From NCBI RefSeq assembly GCF_012044895.1, contig NZ_CP050695.1, positions 1 to 64,000 of the forward strand: DNA of 64,000 nucleotides, in the 5' to 3' direction. The DNA is from Aquisalimonas sp. 2447. GTDB lineage: Bacteria > Pseudomonadota > Gammaproteobacteria > Nitrococcales > Aquisalimonadaceae. Below, piece after piece: positions 11,441-20,337 of the stretch (positions are counted from its first letter, which is position 1; the number at the start of each line of letters is the position of its first letter). Made by a program: the position numbers and the translations under genes. The notes beneath the pieces are model-generated. The model did no database searches and had not been told where the DNA came from. It saw only the letters and a list, made by a program, of their open reading frames with translations.

Positions 11441-11571
11441 CCCGGGCAGACGAGTATACCTGTTCGGGCTTTGGCCCGAGAAGGCGCCAACGCGCTCCCG
11501 TCAACCACGGGCATGTTACCCTTTGCGGCTATCCGTACCACCGGAACGAACGCGAGCTAACGGACCGAGAC

Positions 11572-12621
11572 ATGATGAGCAGGACACCGCGCGCTGTCGC
11601 GCTGATTTCCGGAGGCCTGGATTCCATGCTTGCTGCCCGCGTGGTCAAGGAGCAGGGCGTCCACGTGGAGGGCCTCAATTTCTACACCGGCTTTTGCGTC
11701 GAGGGCCACACTCACGCCGTGCGCGCCCAGGACAAGGCGCGGCCGAAACGCAACAACGCCCTGTGGGTTGCCGAGCAGTTGGACATGAAGCTCCACATCA
11801 TCGATGTCGTGGAGGATTACAAGGACGTGGTGATCAATCCGCGTCACGGTTATGGCCAGTTCATGAACCCGTGTCTCGATTGCAAGGGTTTCATGGTGGG
11901 CAAGGCCCGGGAGTGGATGGAGGCCAACGGCTTCGATTTCATCATCACCGGTGAAGTCATCGGCCAGCGCCCGAAATCCCAGCTCAAGCGGACCATGCCG
12001 GTGATCGCCACGGAGTCCGGTGCCCACGAGCGGCTGCTGCGGCCCCTGTGCGCCAAACTGCTGGAGCCCACGCTGCCGGAGCGCGAGGGCTGGGTGGACC
12101 GGGAGCAGCTGTTCGACTGGAGCGGGCGCTCCCGCAAGCCGCAGATGGACCTGGCGGAGTCCTTCGGCCTGGAAGACTACGCTCAACCCGCCGGCGGCTG
12201 CTGCTTCCTTACCGATCCCAGTTATTCACGCAAGCTCCGGGATCTCTGGCAGGCGCGGGGAGAGCGTCGTTACGAGCTCGACGACATCATGCTACTGAAG
12301 ATGGGGCGGCACCTCCGCCCAAGGCCCCATTTCAAGCTCATCATTTCCCGCGAGGACGGGGAAAACCGGTTCATGCACGGCTACCGCAAGCAGTTCACGC
12401 ACCTTGTCCCCACCAGTCACGGTGGACCGCTGGCGCTGCTGGACGGGGAGGCCCGTGACGGTGACCTGGAGCTAGCCGCACGCCTGGTGGCACGATTCAG
12501 CCAGGGGCGCGATGCCGATCAGGTCCGTGTCGCGGTCACCGAGCGGAACGGACCGGAACGGGAGCTGGAGGTCACCCCCATGGCTGCCGACGACGTGCCG
12601 CGGGAGTGGTACGTTGCCTGA
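11572..12621 (+). CDS. PP-loop ATPase, ThiI/MnmA-like tRNA thiolation-type protein
   Basis: Starts ATG 11572, 349 residues. An adenylating PP-loop, SGGLDS, lies at 13-18 in the position seen in ThiI- and MnmA-type tRNA thiouridylases. Two cysteine sites are visible: CLDC at 101-104 and a CC pair at 210-211 (GGCCFLTD). The C-terminal third has no motif I can name. The next gene encodes a TusA-like sulphur carrier and overlaps it by 8 bp, which supports a sulphur-transfer reaction with an adenylated substrate, most likely tRNA. It is neither canonical ThiI (no rhodanese or THUMP domain) nor canonical MnmA. The substrate is not established. Confidence 0.75.
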   Translation: MMSRTPRAVALISGGLDSMLAARVVKEQGVHVEGLNFYTGFCVEGHTHAVRAQDKARPKRNNALWVAEQLDMKLHIIDVVEDYKDVVINPRHGYGQFMNPCLDCKGFMVGKAREWMEANGFDFIITGEVIGQRPKSQLKRTMPVIATESGAHERLLRPLCAKLLEPTLPEREGWVDREQLFDWSGRSRKPQMDLAESFGLEDYAQPAGGCCFLTDPSYSRKLRDLWQARGERRYELDDIMLLKMGRHLRPRPHFKLIISREDGENRFMHGYRKQFTHLVPTSHGGPLALLDGEARDGDLELAARLVARFSQGRDADQVRVAVTERNGPERELEVTPMAADDVPREWYVA

Positions 12622-12865
12622 ACCAGCAATCGTCGACGCCCGTGGCCTGCTTTGCCCCCTGCCGGTGATTCGCACGCAGGATGCCATTGCCGGGCTGTCG
12701 CCGGGCTGCCGTGTCCGGGTCCTCGCCACCGATCCCGGTGTCCATGCGGACATTCCGGCCTGGTGCCGCGTTCATGGCCATACCCTCGAGGCCATCGAAC
12801 ACAGCGGTGATGACGATGGTGCGATCAGCGTGTGGATTCGCGTGGCCGCTGACGAGGCCAGCTGA
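12614..12865 (+). CDS. TusA-like sulphur-carrier protein
   Basis: An 83-residue protein with the TusA/SirA fold pattern DARGLLCPLPVI, in which Cys14 of the CPxP motif would carry a persulfide sulphur. I chose TTG 12614 as start because it is preceded by GGGAG at 7-bp spacing, places the CPxP motif at the usual distance from the N-terminus, and overlaps the upstream PP-loop gene. Its likely partner is that PP-loop protein, to which it could hand sulphur. It may be a dedicated paralogue rather than the general TusA of mnm5s2U synthesis. Confidence 0.82.
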   Translation: MPEPAIVDARGLLCPLPVIRTQDAIAGLSPGCRVRVLATDPGVHADIPAWCRVHGHTLEAIEHSGDDDGAISVWIRVAADEAS

Positions 12866-12891
12866 TTGACGGCCTGGCACATGCCGGCAAG

Positions 12892-12939
12892 TGCACGTTT
12901 ATGGTGCAAATGCCCTGTCTCATGCTTTACCGTGGTGCA
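12892..12939 (+). promoter_or_regulatory. Two NtrC-binding-site-like dyads upstream of glnA
   Basis: TGCACGTTTATGGTGCA (12892-12908) fits the NtrC consensus TGCAC-N7-GTGCA well. TGCTTTACCGTGGTGCA (12923-12939) has one good and one poor half. The centres are 31 bp apart, three helical turns, and lie about 110-140 bp upstream of the predicted transcription start, as in glnA enhancers. A further TGCACC half-site occurs at 12964-12969. Confidence 0.75.
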
Positions 12940-13000
12940 TTGTTGCGTCTTTCAGCGCGTCCTTGCACCAGAAACGCCCGTAACTCGCTGTATTGTGGTG

Positions 13001-13018
13001 CTGGCACGGTCCATGCTT
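13001..13018 (+). promoter_or_regulatory. Sigma-54 promoter of glnA
   Basis: CTGGCACGGTCCATGCTT matches the sigma-54 consensus: GG at 13003-13004 (-24) and GC at 13015-13016 (-12), separated by the required 10 bp. Transcription would start near 13027, about 52 nt before the glnA ATG. With the NtrC dyads upstream, this predicts glnA induction under nitrogen limitation by the NtrB/NtrC pair encoded downstream. Confidence 0.8.
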
Positions 13019-13078
13019 CATAGAGCCGCGAGTCGAATTCTCAACTGACGCACAATGCAGTCTGATCTGGAGGTAGGC

Positions 13079-14494
13079 ATGTCAAGCACCGCAGCTGACG
13101 TTCTCAAAATGATTCAGGACGAGGACATCAAGTTCGTCGACCTGCGCTTCACGGATACGAAGGGTAAGGAACAGCACGTCACCATCCCCGCCACCGAGGT
13201 GGAGGACGACTTTTTCGAAGACGGCAAGATGTTCGATGGCTCCAGCATCCAGGGCTGGAAGGGCATCAACGAGTCGGACATGATTCTCATGCCCGATCCG
13301 TCCACGGCCACCATGGACCCGTTCTTCGATGAGCCGACCCTGAACATCACCTGCGACATCATCGAACCCAACACCATGCAGGGCTATGAGCGCGATCCGC
13401 GCTCGGTGGCCAAGCGCGCTGAGGCCTACCTGCAGTCCACCGGCCTGGGTGACACCGCCTTCTTCGGCCCGGAACCGGAGTTCTTCGTCTTCGATGACGT
13501 CCGCTGGGGCGCCACCATGAGCGGCAACTTCTACCGGATCGATTCCGAAGAGGCCGGCTGGAACTCCGAGCGCGTCTACGACGACGGCAACATGGGTCAC
13601 CGCCCGAAGGTCAAGGGCGGTTACTTCCCGGTGCCGCCGGTGGACAGCCTGCACGACATCCGGACTTCGATGGTCCTGGCCATGGAAGAACTCGGCCTCA
13701 AGGTGGAGGTGCATCACCACGAGGTGGCCACCGCCGGGCAGTGCGAGATCGGCGTTGCCTTCAACACCCTGGTGAAGAAGGCCGACGAAGTGCAGAAGCT
13801 CAAGTACGCCGTGCACAACGTCGCCTCTGCCTACGGCAAGACCGCCACCTTCATGCCCAAACCCCTGGTGGGTGATAACGGCAGCGGCATGCACGTGCAC
13901 ATGTCCTTCGCGAAGGACGGCACCAACCAGTTCACCGGTGACCAGTACGGTGGCCTGAGCGAGACCGCGCTCTACTACATTGGCGGCATTATCAAGCACG
14001 CCAAGGCCATCAACGCCTTCGCCAACGCCTCCACCAACAGCTACAAGCGTCTGGTTCCGGGCTTCGAAGCGCCGGTGCTGCTGGCCTACTCCGCCCGCAA
14101 CCGCTCGGCGTCCATCCGGGTGCCGTGGATCTCCAATCCCAAGGCCCGTCGCGTCGAGGTGCGTTTCCCCGATCCCACGGCCAACCCGTATCTGGCGTTC
14201 GCAGCCATGCTGATGGCCGGCCTTGACGGCGTCCAGAACAAGATCCACCCCGGCGATGCCATGGACAAGGACCTCTACGATCTGCCACCGGAAGAAGAGG
14301 CCGAGATCCCCAAGGTCGCCTTCTCCCTGGAGGAAGCCCTGGAGGCCCTGGACAAGGACCGCGAGTTCCTCAAGCAGGGTGGCGTGTTCACCGACGACAC
14401 CATCGACGCCTACATCGAACTCAAGGGCGAGGATGTGCAGCAGCTGCGCATGACCACGCACCCGATGGAGTTCGACCTGTACTACAGCGTCTGA
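13079..14494 (+). CDS. glnA: Glutamine synthetase, type I
   Basis: Makes glutamine from glutamate, ammonia and ATP; central to nitrogen assimilation. ATG 13079 follows a perfect GGAGGT and yields 471 residues (E. coli 469). Conserved stretches include the N-terminal [33 protein letters not shown], the metal-binding FGPEPEFF, and GSGMHVHMS. Tyr400 in [11 protein letters not shown] aligns with the adenylylated Tyr397 of E. coli, so GlnE control is expected. It is expressed from a sigma-54 promoter with NtrC dyads and ends at a strong intrinsic terminator. It precedes a DUF4124 gene and ntrB-ntrC. Confidence 0.98.
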   Translation: MSSTAADVLKMIQDEDIKFVDLRFTDTKGKEQHVTIPATEVEDDFFEDGKMFDGSSIQGWKGINESDMILMPDPSTATMDPFFDEPTLNITCDIIEPNTMQGYERDPRSVAKRAEAYLQSTGLGDTAFFGPEPEFFVFDDVRWGATMSGNFYRIDSEEAGWNSERVYDDGNMGHRPKVKGGYFPVPPVDSLHDIRTSMVLAMEELGLKVEVHHHEVATAGQCEIGVAFNTLVKKADEVQKLKYAVHNVASAYGKTATFMPKPLVGDNGSGMHVHMSFAKDGTNQFTGDQYGGLSETALYYIGGIIKHAKAINAFANASTNSYKRLVPGFEAPVLLAYSARNRSASIRVPWISNPKARRVEVRFPDPTANPYLAFAAMLMAGLDGVQNKIHPGDAMDKDLYDLPPEEEAEIPKVAFSLEEALEALDKDREFLKQGGVFTDDTIDAYIELKGEDVQQLRMTTHPMEFDLYYSV

Positions 14495-14518
14495 CTGCGC
14501 CCGTCCATGCGGCAATCG

Positions 14519-14548
14519 AAACCCCGGCTCCGGCCGGGGTTTTTTTTG
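14519..14548 (+). terminator. Intrinsic terminator of glnA
   Basis: ACCCCGGC and its complement GCCGGGGT form a compact GC-rich hairpin followed by eight T residues. It starts about 25 bases after the glnA stop codon, so the glnA transcript is separated from the DUF4124-ntrBC genes. Confidence 0.93.
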
Positions 14549-14605
14549 GCCTGGCAATGTCGAACCATCTCTGCCGGACCGTCTCCCCCGCTCTTCGTCC
14601 TCCTG

Positions 14606-14614
14606 TGCTAAATT
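14606..14614 (+). promoter_or_regulatory. Extended -10 element at the DUF4124 gene, possibly leaderless
   Basis: TGCTAAATT fits an extended -10 (TG-N-TAAATT). A start seven bases downstream would fall on the A of the ATG at 14621, giving a leaderless transcript; no Shine-Dalgarno sequence is visible in front of that ATG. This is a weak prediction from spacing. Confidence 0.35.
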
Positions 14615-14620
14615 CTGACC

Positions 14621-15202
14621 ATGATGATCCGTGTGCTGACTCTGCTGATCTGCCTCGCCCCGGCGGCACTGCTGGCGGACGTCTACAAGCATGTCGACGA
14701 GGATGGCAATGTCACCTACACCGACGAGCCGCGGGAAGGCGCTGAGCGTCTGGAGTCCGACGAACCGGTGTCGTCCTACCAGTTTCGTGCTCCGTCACGT
14801 CAGCAGCCGCGTTCCGCGCCGGCAGATGACGACCGGGATGATCCGTCCGCCTATGCACGCGTGCGCATCATCCAGCCGGAGGATGAGGGTACGGTGCGGG
14901 ACAACCAGGGCTACGTGGACGTCCAGGTAGCCCTGGATCCGAATCTCCGTGACGGGCATCGGGTCCAGTTCGTCCTTGACGGCGAACCGCGGGGCGAGCT
15001 CAGTCGCTCCACCAGCCAACGCCTCACCGAGGTGCATCGGGGTGAGCACCGGCTGCAGGTCCGGGTCGTCGATGGTGCAGGCAACACTGTCGCCGAGTCG
15101 GATCCGGTGACGTTCTATATGCATCAAGCCTCTCGACTGATGCCTGGAAGCCAGCAGGGCGCCGGCCCCAACCCGGGTGGCGTGCCCTTCCCCGGGAACT
15201 GA
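14621..15202 (+). CDS. DUF4124 domain-containing periplasmic protein
   Basis: A 193-residue secreted protein of unknown function. Residues about 1-19 form a signal peptide (hydrophobic run, then LLADVYKH). The mature N-terminus is a DUF4124 domain, recognised by VYKHVDEDGNVTYTDEP. It is followed by a charged Ser/Arg/Asp linker (about 60-80) and a region resembling an immunoglobulin-like fold (about 85-165). DUF4124 genes are commonly found between glnA and ntrB in related gammaproteobacteria, so the position is ordinary, but no link to nitrogen control has been shown that I know of. The next codon, 14624, is also ATG. Confidence 0.85.
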   Translation: MMIRVLTLLICLAPAALLADVYKHVDEDGNVTYTDEPREGAERLESDEPVSSYQFRAPSRQQPRSAPADDDRDDPSAYARVRIIQPEDEGTVRDNQGYVDVQVALDPNLRDGHRVQFVLDGEPRGELSRSTSQRLTEVHRGEHRLQVRVVDGAGNTVAESDPVTFYMHQASRLMPGSQQGAGPNPGGVPFPGN

Positions 15203-15218
15203 CCCCCCCGTTTCTCTT

Positions 15219-15235
15219 TGCACCAAAATAGGGCA
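15219..15235 (+). promoter_or_regulatory. NtrC-site-like dyad upstream of ntrB
   Basis: TGCACCAAAATAGGGCA matches the NtrC palindrome except at two positions of the right half (GGGCA for GTGCA context). It lies about 160 bp before ntrB. A second TGCACC half-site occurs at about 15250-15255. In enteric bacteria NtrC represses its own ntrBC promoter through such a site; the same loop is likely here. Confidence 0.55.
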
Positions 15236-15394
15236 TCCTGATAGTGCGCGTGCACCTGAAGTGCGCGCCGGTCTCTCGCCTTCCCCGGTCAATGAAGCGC
15301 CGCGGTGCCCGGCATTGCTGGCGTTAGCGGCCCTGCTGCGCCCTGTTTGTCGTTGCCCGGCAATGCTGGTTTGGTTTTTGCTAGGACACTGGTC

Positions 15395-16468
15395 ATGAGC
15401 CCGCAAGAGCAACCGACACCCGCCGCGCGCGCACTGGATAACATGAGCAGCGCCGTGCTGCTCTGCGATGACGGTGGCTGCATCCGCTACATCAACAGTG
15501 CCGCCGAGGTGATGTTCGGTCTCAGCGCCCGTCAGGTGATGGGGCATCGGCTCCCCGCCAACGCGGTTCCGTGCGCCACAAGCTTGGAAGATGCCGTTAT
15601 CCACGCCCTGGGCACCGGCGAGCCCTATACGAACAGGGAGATGGTGCTGGAAGTCGGCCTGGACCGCCGGGTGACCGTGGACCTGACGGTGACGCCCCTG
15701 AGCCGGAGTGAGGTGCTGCTGGAGATCAGCGACCTCAACCGGCGGCTGCGGATCACCCGGGAGCAGAACCTGATCAACCAGAACCAGGCCACGCGCCATC
15801 TTCTGCGCGGCCTGGCCCACGAGATCAAGAATCCCCTGGGCGGGCTGCGTGGCGCCGCCCAGTTACTGGAGCGTGAGCTGGGTGACTCGGATCTCAGGGA
15901 GTACACGCAGATCATCATCGGCGAAGCCGATCGCTTGCGCACGCTGGTCAACGGGCTGCTGGGGCCCAACACCCGGCCGCAGCGACGCGAGACCAACATC
16001 CACGAAGTCCTGGAGCGGGTTCGGCAGTTGGTGGCTGCAGAGGCGCCCCCCGGGATCACCATCCGGCGGGATTACGATCCCAGCATTCCGGCGCTGATCG
16101 CAGAACCCAATCAGTTGATTCAGGCGACGCTGAACATCCTGCGCAACTCCCTGCAGTCCCTGGGGGACAGTGGCGAAATCACGTTGCGCACGCGTACCCA
16201 GCGCCAGTTCACCATCGCGGACACGCCGCACCGCCTGGTGGTGCGGGTGGATCTCATCGACAACGGGCCCGGCATCCCACCGGACCTGCAGGAACGCATT
16301 TTCTATCCCATGGTCACGGGGCGTCCCGAAGGCACCGGGCTCGGTCTGTCCATTGCGCAGACGCTGGTCCACCAGCACGGCGGTCTGATCGAGTGCTGGA
16401 GTGAGCCCGGGCATACGGAATTCACCCTGTGGTTACCGCTGGAGGCGGATGATGACAACGAAGGATGA
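15395..16468 (+). CDS. glnL: Nitrogen regulation sensor histidine kinase NtrB
   Basis: Cytoplasmic histidine kinase/phosphatase that, under PII control, phosphorylates NtrC. I chose ATG 15395 (357 residues), which matches the family length and follows AGGACA; longer in-frame extensions have no family counterpart. A PAS domain spans about 15-115. The H-box LAHEIKNPLGG contains His142, and the catalytic domain shows the N-box ILRNSLQSL and G motifs DNGPGIP and GTGLGLSI. It overlaps the start of ntrC, so the kinase and its regulator are translated together. It is separated from glnA by a terminator and the DUF4124 gene. Confidence 0.96.
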   Translation: MSPQEQPTPAARALDNMSSAVLLCDDGGCIRYINSAAEVMFGLSARQVMGHRLPANAVPCATSLEDAVIHALGTGEPYTNREMVLEVGLDRRVTVDLTVTPLSRSEVLLEISDLNRRLRITREQNLINQNQATRHLLRGLAHEIKNPLGGLRGAAQLLERELGDSDLREYTQIIIGEADRLRTLVNGLLGPNTRPQRRETNIHEVLERVRQLVAAEAPPGITIRRDYDPSIPALIAEPNQLIQATLNILRNSLQSLGDSGEITLRTRTQRQFTIADTPHRLVVRVDLIDNGPGIPPDLQERIFYPMVTGRPEGTGLGLSIAQTLVHQHGGLIECWSEPGHTEFTLWLPLEADDDNEG

Positions 16469-17852
16469 TGTCTGGCTGGTCGACGACGATCGCTCCATCC
16501 GTTGGGTCCTGGATAAGGCCCTGCGCCAGGCGGGAATGCAGTCACGCAGTTTCGAAACGGGTGATGCAGCCCTGCAGGCGCTGCAGCATGGACGTCCCGG
16601 GGTCCTGATGACCGACATCCGCATGCCCGGTCTCGACGGCCTGGGCTTGCTGGAGCGCGTCCAGGAGCGCTGGCCGGACTTGCCGGTGATCGTGATCACC
16701 GCCCACTCCGATCTGGACGCGGCGGTGTCCGCCTACCAGGGCGGAGCCTTCGAGTACCTGCCGAAACCCTTCGACGTGGACGAGGCCGTGGACCTGGTCC
16801 GCCGTGCCCTGCAGAGTGCCCGGGAGCAGGCCGCCACCAGTGCCGCCCAGGACGAGAGCACGCCGGAGATCATCGGCGAGGCGCCGGCCATGCAGGAGGT
16901 CTTCCGCGCCATCGGGCGCCTGTCCTCTTCCAATATCACCGTGCTTATCAACGGTGAATCCGGCACCGGCAAGGAGTTGGTGGCTCAGGCGCTGCATCGG
17001 CACAGCCCGCGGCGGGATAACCCGTTCATCGCGCTGAACATGGCGGCGATTCCCCGGGACCTGATGGAGTCGGAGCTGTTCGGTCACGAGAAGGGCGCCT
17101 TCACGGGGGCCCAGCAGACCCGACAGGGGCGCTTCGAGCAGGCGGACGGCGGCACGCTGTTCCTGGATGAAATCGGCGACATGCCTGCCGAGCTGCAGAC
17201 GCGCCTGCTCCGCGTCCTTGCCGACGGCGAGTTCTACCGTGTCGGTGGCCATACCTCGCGGACGGTGGACGTGCGCATCATTGCCGCCACCCACCAGGAC
17301 CTGGAGAGCCGGGTCGCCGAGGGCAGTTTCCGCGAGGATCTGTTTCACCGGCTCAATGTCATTCGGGTGCATCTACCGGCGCTGCGGGAGCGTCGCGAGG
17401 ACATCCCCAAGCTGGCACGCTTTTTCCTTGCCAAGGCCGCTGACGATCTCAACGTCGAGATCAAGCAGCTACGTCCGGAGGTGGAACGCTTTCTGATGGG
17501 GCTGACGTGGGCCGGCAATGTTCGCCAGCTGGAGAATACCTGCCGCTGGCTGACGGTGATGGCCAACGGCAGCGAGATCCACATGGAGGACCTGCCACCG
17601 GAGCTCCGCCAGGACAAGGTGGTGGAGGGCAGCACCGAGGACTGGGAAGAGTCGCTTGCAGTCTGGGCGGAGCGGGCGCTCGCCCGGGGTGAGGAGCACA
17701 TTCTAGACAACGCCACCCCGCGCTTCGAGCGCATCATGATCGAAGTGGCCGTGCGTGCCACCGGCGGACGTCGCCAGGAGGCAGCGCGGCTGTTGGGCTG
17801 GGGGCGCAACACCCTGACCCGCAAGATCAAGGAACTGAATCTGGATTTCTGA
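16452..17852 (+). CDS. glnG: Nitrogen regulation response regulator NtrC
   Basis: Sigma-54-dependent enhancer-binding activator. The receiver domain (about 1-120) has acidic VDDD and the phosphoacceptor in MTDIRMPG. The AAA+ domain has Walker A GESGTGKE and the sigma-54 contact loop GAFTGA. A Fis-type helix-turn-helix, [19 protein letters not shown], ends the protein. Two ATGs at 16449 and 16452 are possible; GGAGG at 16441-16445 has the better spacing (6 bp) to 16452, giving 466 residues. The gene overlaps ntrB by 17 bp. Its predicted targets in the window are the glnA sigma-54 promoter and the site upstream of ntrB. Confidence 0.97.
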   Translation: MTTKDDVWLVDDDRSIRWVLDKALRQAGMQSRSFETGDAALQALQHGRPGVLMTDIRMPGLDGLGLLERVQERWPDLPVIVITAHSDLDAAVSAYQGGAFEYLPKPFDVDEAVDLVRRALQSAREQAATSAAQDESTPEIIGEAPAMQEVFRAIGRLSSSNITVLINGESGTGKELVAQALHRHSPRRDNPFIALNMAAIPRDLMESELFGHEKGAFTGAQQTRQGRFEQADGGTLFLDEIGDMPAELQTRLLRVLADGEFYRVGGHTSRTVDVRIIAATHQDLESRVAEGSFREDLFHRLNVIRVHLPALRERREDIPKLARFFLAKAADDLNVEIKQLRPEVERFLMGLTWAGNVRQLENTCRWLTVMANGSEIHMEDLPPELRQDKVVEGSTEDWEESLAVWAERALARGEEHILDNATPRFERIMIEVAVRATGGRRQEAARLLGWGRNTLTRKIKELNLDF

Positions 17853-17853
17853 A

Positions 17854-17878
17854 CCCCGGGGCCGCGCCGGCCCCGGGG
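17854..17878. terminator. Hairpin between convergent ntrC and the reductase gene
   Basis: Two 10-base arms, CCCCGGGGCC and its complement, flank a 5-base loop directly after the ntrC stop codon and just before the stop of the minus-strand gene. The position suits a shared 3' end, but there is no T-tract on either strand. Confidence 0.5.
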
Positions 17879-17886
17879 GAAGGGCG

Positions 17887-18630
17887 TTACATGTAGACGC
17901 CGCCGTTGACGTTGATCTGCTGTCCGGTGACATAACTGCCGTGGGCGGCCAGGAACACCACCGCTTCGGCGATCTCCTCCGGCTGACCGAACCGGCCCAT
18001 GGGAATCTTGGCCAGTATTTTCTCCTGCACGTTCTCCGGGACCTGCTGCAGCATCTCCGTCATGGTAAAACCCGGTGCGATGGCGTTGACGGTGATGTTG
18101 TTTTTCGCCACTTCCTGGGCCGCACTCTTGGTAAAAGCGATGATGCCGCCCTTGCTGGCGGAATAGTTGGTCTGGCCGAAGTTGCCGGCCTGCCCCACGA
18201 ACGAGCTGATGTTGATGATGCGCCCGTACTTCTGTTCCTGCATCGTCGGCAGCGCCGCGCTCACGGTGTAGTAGACGCTGTTGAGGTTGGTGTTGATGAC
18301 ATCTTCCCAGTCGTCGTCCGTGAGCTTTTTCAGGGTCTTGTCCTTGGTGATGCCGGCGTTGTTCACCAGGATGTCCAGCCGTCCCCAGTGGTCAATGGTC
18401 TTGGTGACGATGCCGCGGGCCTCGTCCTTCTTGCTGACATCGGCCTGCAGGACCAGCGCCTCGCCGCCCTTCTGCTTGATCTCCTCGGCGACCTGCTCGG
18501 CCTCCTTCTGGCCACCACGGTAGTTGATGGCCACCTTGGCGCCCAGGGATGCCAGCTCCAGGGCAATGACCCGCCCGATCCCGCGGGATCCGCCGGTGAC
18601 GATGGCTACCTGATTGTCCAGTCGATTCAT
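17887..18630 (-). CDS. Short-chain dehydrogenase, PhaB/FabG-type 3-oxoacyl reductase
   Basis: NAD(P)H-dependent reductase of a 3-oxoacyl thioester, probably acetoacetyl-CoA (PhaB-like) or acetoacetyl-ACP (FabG-like). The 247 residues have the Rossmann motif TGGSRGIG (about 12-19), NNAG (about 89-92), and the catalytic Ser-Tyr-x3-Lys within [20 protein letters not shown]. The stretch [12 protein letters not shown] resembles PhaB enzymes of polyhydroxyalkanoate synthesis. I chose ATG 18630 because GAGGAGGTG precedes it; upstream in-frame extensions are not supported. It stands alone, not in a fatty-acid or PHA operon, so its substrate is undecided. PHA use would fit the alpha/beta hydrolase at 57131, but that is speculative. 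Confidence 0.85.
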   Translation of the reverse strand: MNRLDNQVAIVTGGSRGIGRVIALELASLGAKVAINYRGGQKEAEQVAEEIKQKGGEALVLQADVSKKDEARGIVTKTIDHWGRLDILVNNAGITKDKTLKKLTDDDWEDVINTNLNSVYYTVSAALPTMQEQKYGRIINISSFVGQAGNFGQTNYSASKGGIIAFTKSAAQEVAKNNITVNAIAPGFTMTEMLQQVPENVQEKILAKIPMGRFGQPEEIAEAVVFLAAHGSYVTGQQINVNGGVYM

Positions 18631-18826
18631 CTCAACACCTCCTCTCACTTGCTTCTGCTTGGTATTCGGGGCTGGAGCACGTTCCGCTTCATGGTCGGGC
18701 CAGGCCCGGGTCGGGATCAAGTCCTTTCGCGTCGTTGCCCGATCCTCGGCCGCCCCCTGCAAGCATAGCCGGGTTGTCCTGTCTTCTCATTGCGCAGTGC
18801 CGGCCGTGGCGGGAGAATGCGTTGTC

Positions 18827-19291
18827 ATGCTCCACGTCATCCTGCTGCACCCGGAAATTCCCCCGAACACGGGCAATGCCATGCGTCTGTGCGCGAATAC
18901 CGGCGCCGAACTGCACCTGGTGGAGCCATTGGGGTTCACATTGGATGACAGCCGCCTGCGCCGGGCGGGACTGGACTACGCCGAGTGGTCCCGCATCCAC
19001 GTACATGCCGATCTGCAAAGCTGTCTGCTGGCCACGGACGCTGAACGGTGTTTCGCCCTCACCACACGCGGCACGGCCAGTGTCTACGCAACGTGCTTTC
19101 GCCCGGGCGACGCCCTGTTGTTTGGTCAGGAGACGGCGGGGCTGCCGGATGCGGTGCTGGCGGGAATACCACCCGAGCGGTGGCTGCGATTGCCCATGCG
19201 GCCGGACAGCCGTAGCCTCAACCTCTCCAATGCGGTGGCGGTCACGGTGTTCGAGGCCTGGCGACAGTTGGGGTTTCCGGGCGCCCGGTGA
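18827..19291 (+). CDS. trmL: tRNA (cytidine(34)-2'-O)-methyltransferase TrmL
   Basis: SPOUT methyltransferase that 2'-O-methylates the wobble base of tRNA-Leu. The 154 residues match E. coli TrmL (157), with the family N-terminus [19 protein letters not shown] and the knot motifs [11 protein letters not shown] (about 95-105) and [16 protein letters not shown] (about 122-137). ATG 18827 is the start that fits the family; GGGAG lies about 10 bases upstream. It stands next to gpsA as in E. coli, where the order is secB-gpsA-cysE-trmL, although here it is convergent with gpsA and cysE is missing. Confidence 0.95.
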   Translation: MLHVILLHPEIPPNTGNAMRLCANTGAELHLVEPLGFTLDDSRLRRAGLDYAEWSRIHVHADLQSCLLATDAERCFALTTRGTASVYATCFRPGDALLFGQETAGLPDAVLAGIPPERWLRLPMRPDSRSLNLSNAVAVTVFEAWRQLGFPGAR

Positions 19292-19330
19292 AGCCCGGCT
19301 GTCGGGGACAGCGCACTATTCTGCGTTTCC

Positions 19331-20332
19331 TTAGAATTCCGATTTGCGGCTGCGGGCCATAAGCGCGTCCAGGGCCTCATGAGCGGGACGCCCGTGGTTT
19401 ACCACGGCGTGCACTTGCTCGCAGATGGGCATCTCCACCGCCTGGGCTGCGGCCAGGGAGTGAACTTCTGCCGCCGTGCGCACACTTTCCACCGTCTGGC
19501 CAATGGCGGTCACCGCCTCGGTGAGCGATTGCCCCCGTCCCAGCGCCAGCCCCAGCCGCCGGTTGCGGGACTGGTCGTCGGTGCAGGTGAGGATGAGATC
19601 CCCCACCCCGGAGAGGCCCATGAAGGTGCGGGAATCCGCGCCCATGGCCTCCCCCAGCCGCACCACCTCGGCCAGACCACGGGTAATCAGCCCGGCCCGG
19701 GTGTTGGCACCCAGCCCCATGCCGTCACCGATGCCGGTGGCCACCGCGAGTACGTTCTTCACCGCTCCGCCCAGTTCCACGCCGACGATGTCGTCGCTGG
19801 TGTAGGGGCGGAAGTTGCTGCCATGAAAAGCCGCCGCCAGTTCGGTGGCAAAGCGGTGGTCGCCGGAAGCGATGGTCACGGCAGTGGGCAGGCCCGCCGC
19901 CACCTCCCGGGCGAAGCTGGGCCCGGAGAGGACGGCCGTGGGGCGCCCGGGCAGATGTTGCTCCACCACCTGATGCAGCAGGCCCCCGGAGTTGGCTTCC
20001 AGGCCCTTGGTGGCCCAGGCAATCCGGGTATCTGGACCCGCCAGCGGCACCAGTTCCGCAATAAGCTCGACGAAGCCATGGCTGGGAACGACGATCAGTA
20101 CATCCTGAACACCGTCCAGTGCCGCGGCCAGGTCACCGGTGGCCGCGAGATTGTCCGGGAACGTACTGTCCGGTAGATGACGGTGATTGCAGCGGGCCTG
20201 TTCCAGGGTGGCCATGTGGCCGGCATCGTGGCCCCAGAGGCGCACCGGCACGCCGTTGCGGGCCAGCACCAGGGCCAGTGCCGTGCCCCAGGAGCCGGCG
20301 CCGAGAACGGCCATGGGCTGCATCGTCGTCAT
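19331..20332 (-). CDS. gpsA: Glycerol-3-phosphate dehydrogenase [NAD(P)+]
   Basis: Reduces dihydroxyacetone phosphate to sn-glycerol 3-phosphate for phospholipid synthesis. The 333 residues show the Rossmann motif LGAGSWGTALA (about 9-19), the substrate-binding lysine regions WATKGLE and VELGGAVKNVLAVATG (about 185-200), and LSGVGDLILTCTDDQSRNRR. It starts 5 bp after the end of secB on the same strand, and the pair is conserved in gammaproteobacteria. The ATG at 20332 has only a weak ribosome site; a second ATG three codons later is also possible. Confidence 0.96.
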   Translation of the reverse strand: MTTMQPMAVLGAGSWGTALALVLARNGVPVRLWGHDAGHMATLEQARCNHRHLPDSTFPDNLAATGDLAAALDGVQDVLIVVPSHGFVELIAELVPLAGPDTRIAWATKGLEANSGGLLHQVVEQHLPGRPTAVLSGPSFAREVAAGLPTAVTIASGDHRFATELAAAFHGSNFRPYTSDDIVGVELGGAVKNVLAVATGIGDGMGLGANTRAGLITRGLAEVVRLGEAMGADSRTFMGLSGVGDLILTCTDDQSRNRRLGLALGRGQSLTEAVTAIGQTVESVRTAAEVHSLAAAQAVEMPICEQVHAVVNHGRPAHEALDALMARSRKSEF

Positions 20333-20337
20333 GCCCG

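Larger units (their letters stand above)
10939..11571. other. Gene-free stretch between divergent glyQ and the PP-loop gene
   Basis: No credible gene. About 450 of the 633 bases are taken up by two abutting foldback elements (10987-11174 and 11171-11440). The remaining 48 bases next to glyQ and 131 bases next to the PP-loop gene must hold both promoters. Short open frames here are by-products of the palindromes. Confidence 0.8.

Noticed and set aside
10939-11571. Small open frames inside the CTAG elements as possible transposase fragments.
   Set aside because: They are 60-130 codons, lie in palindromic DNA and have no transposase motif.
11572-12621. PP-loop gene assigned outright as thiI or mnmA.
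   Set aside because: It lacks the THUMP and rhodanese parts of ThiI and the full-length MnmA layout; only a superfamily call is supported.
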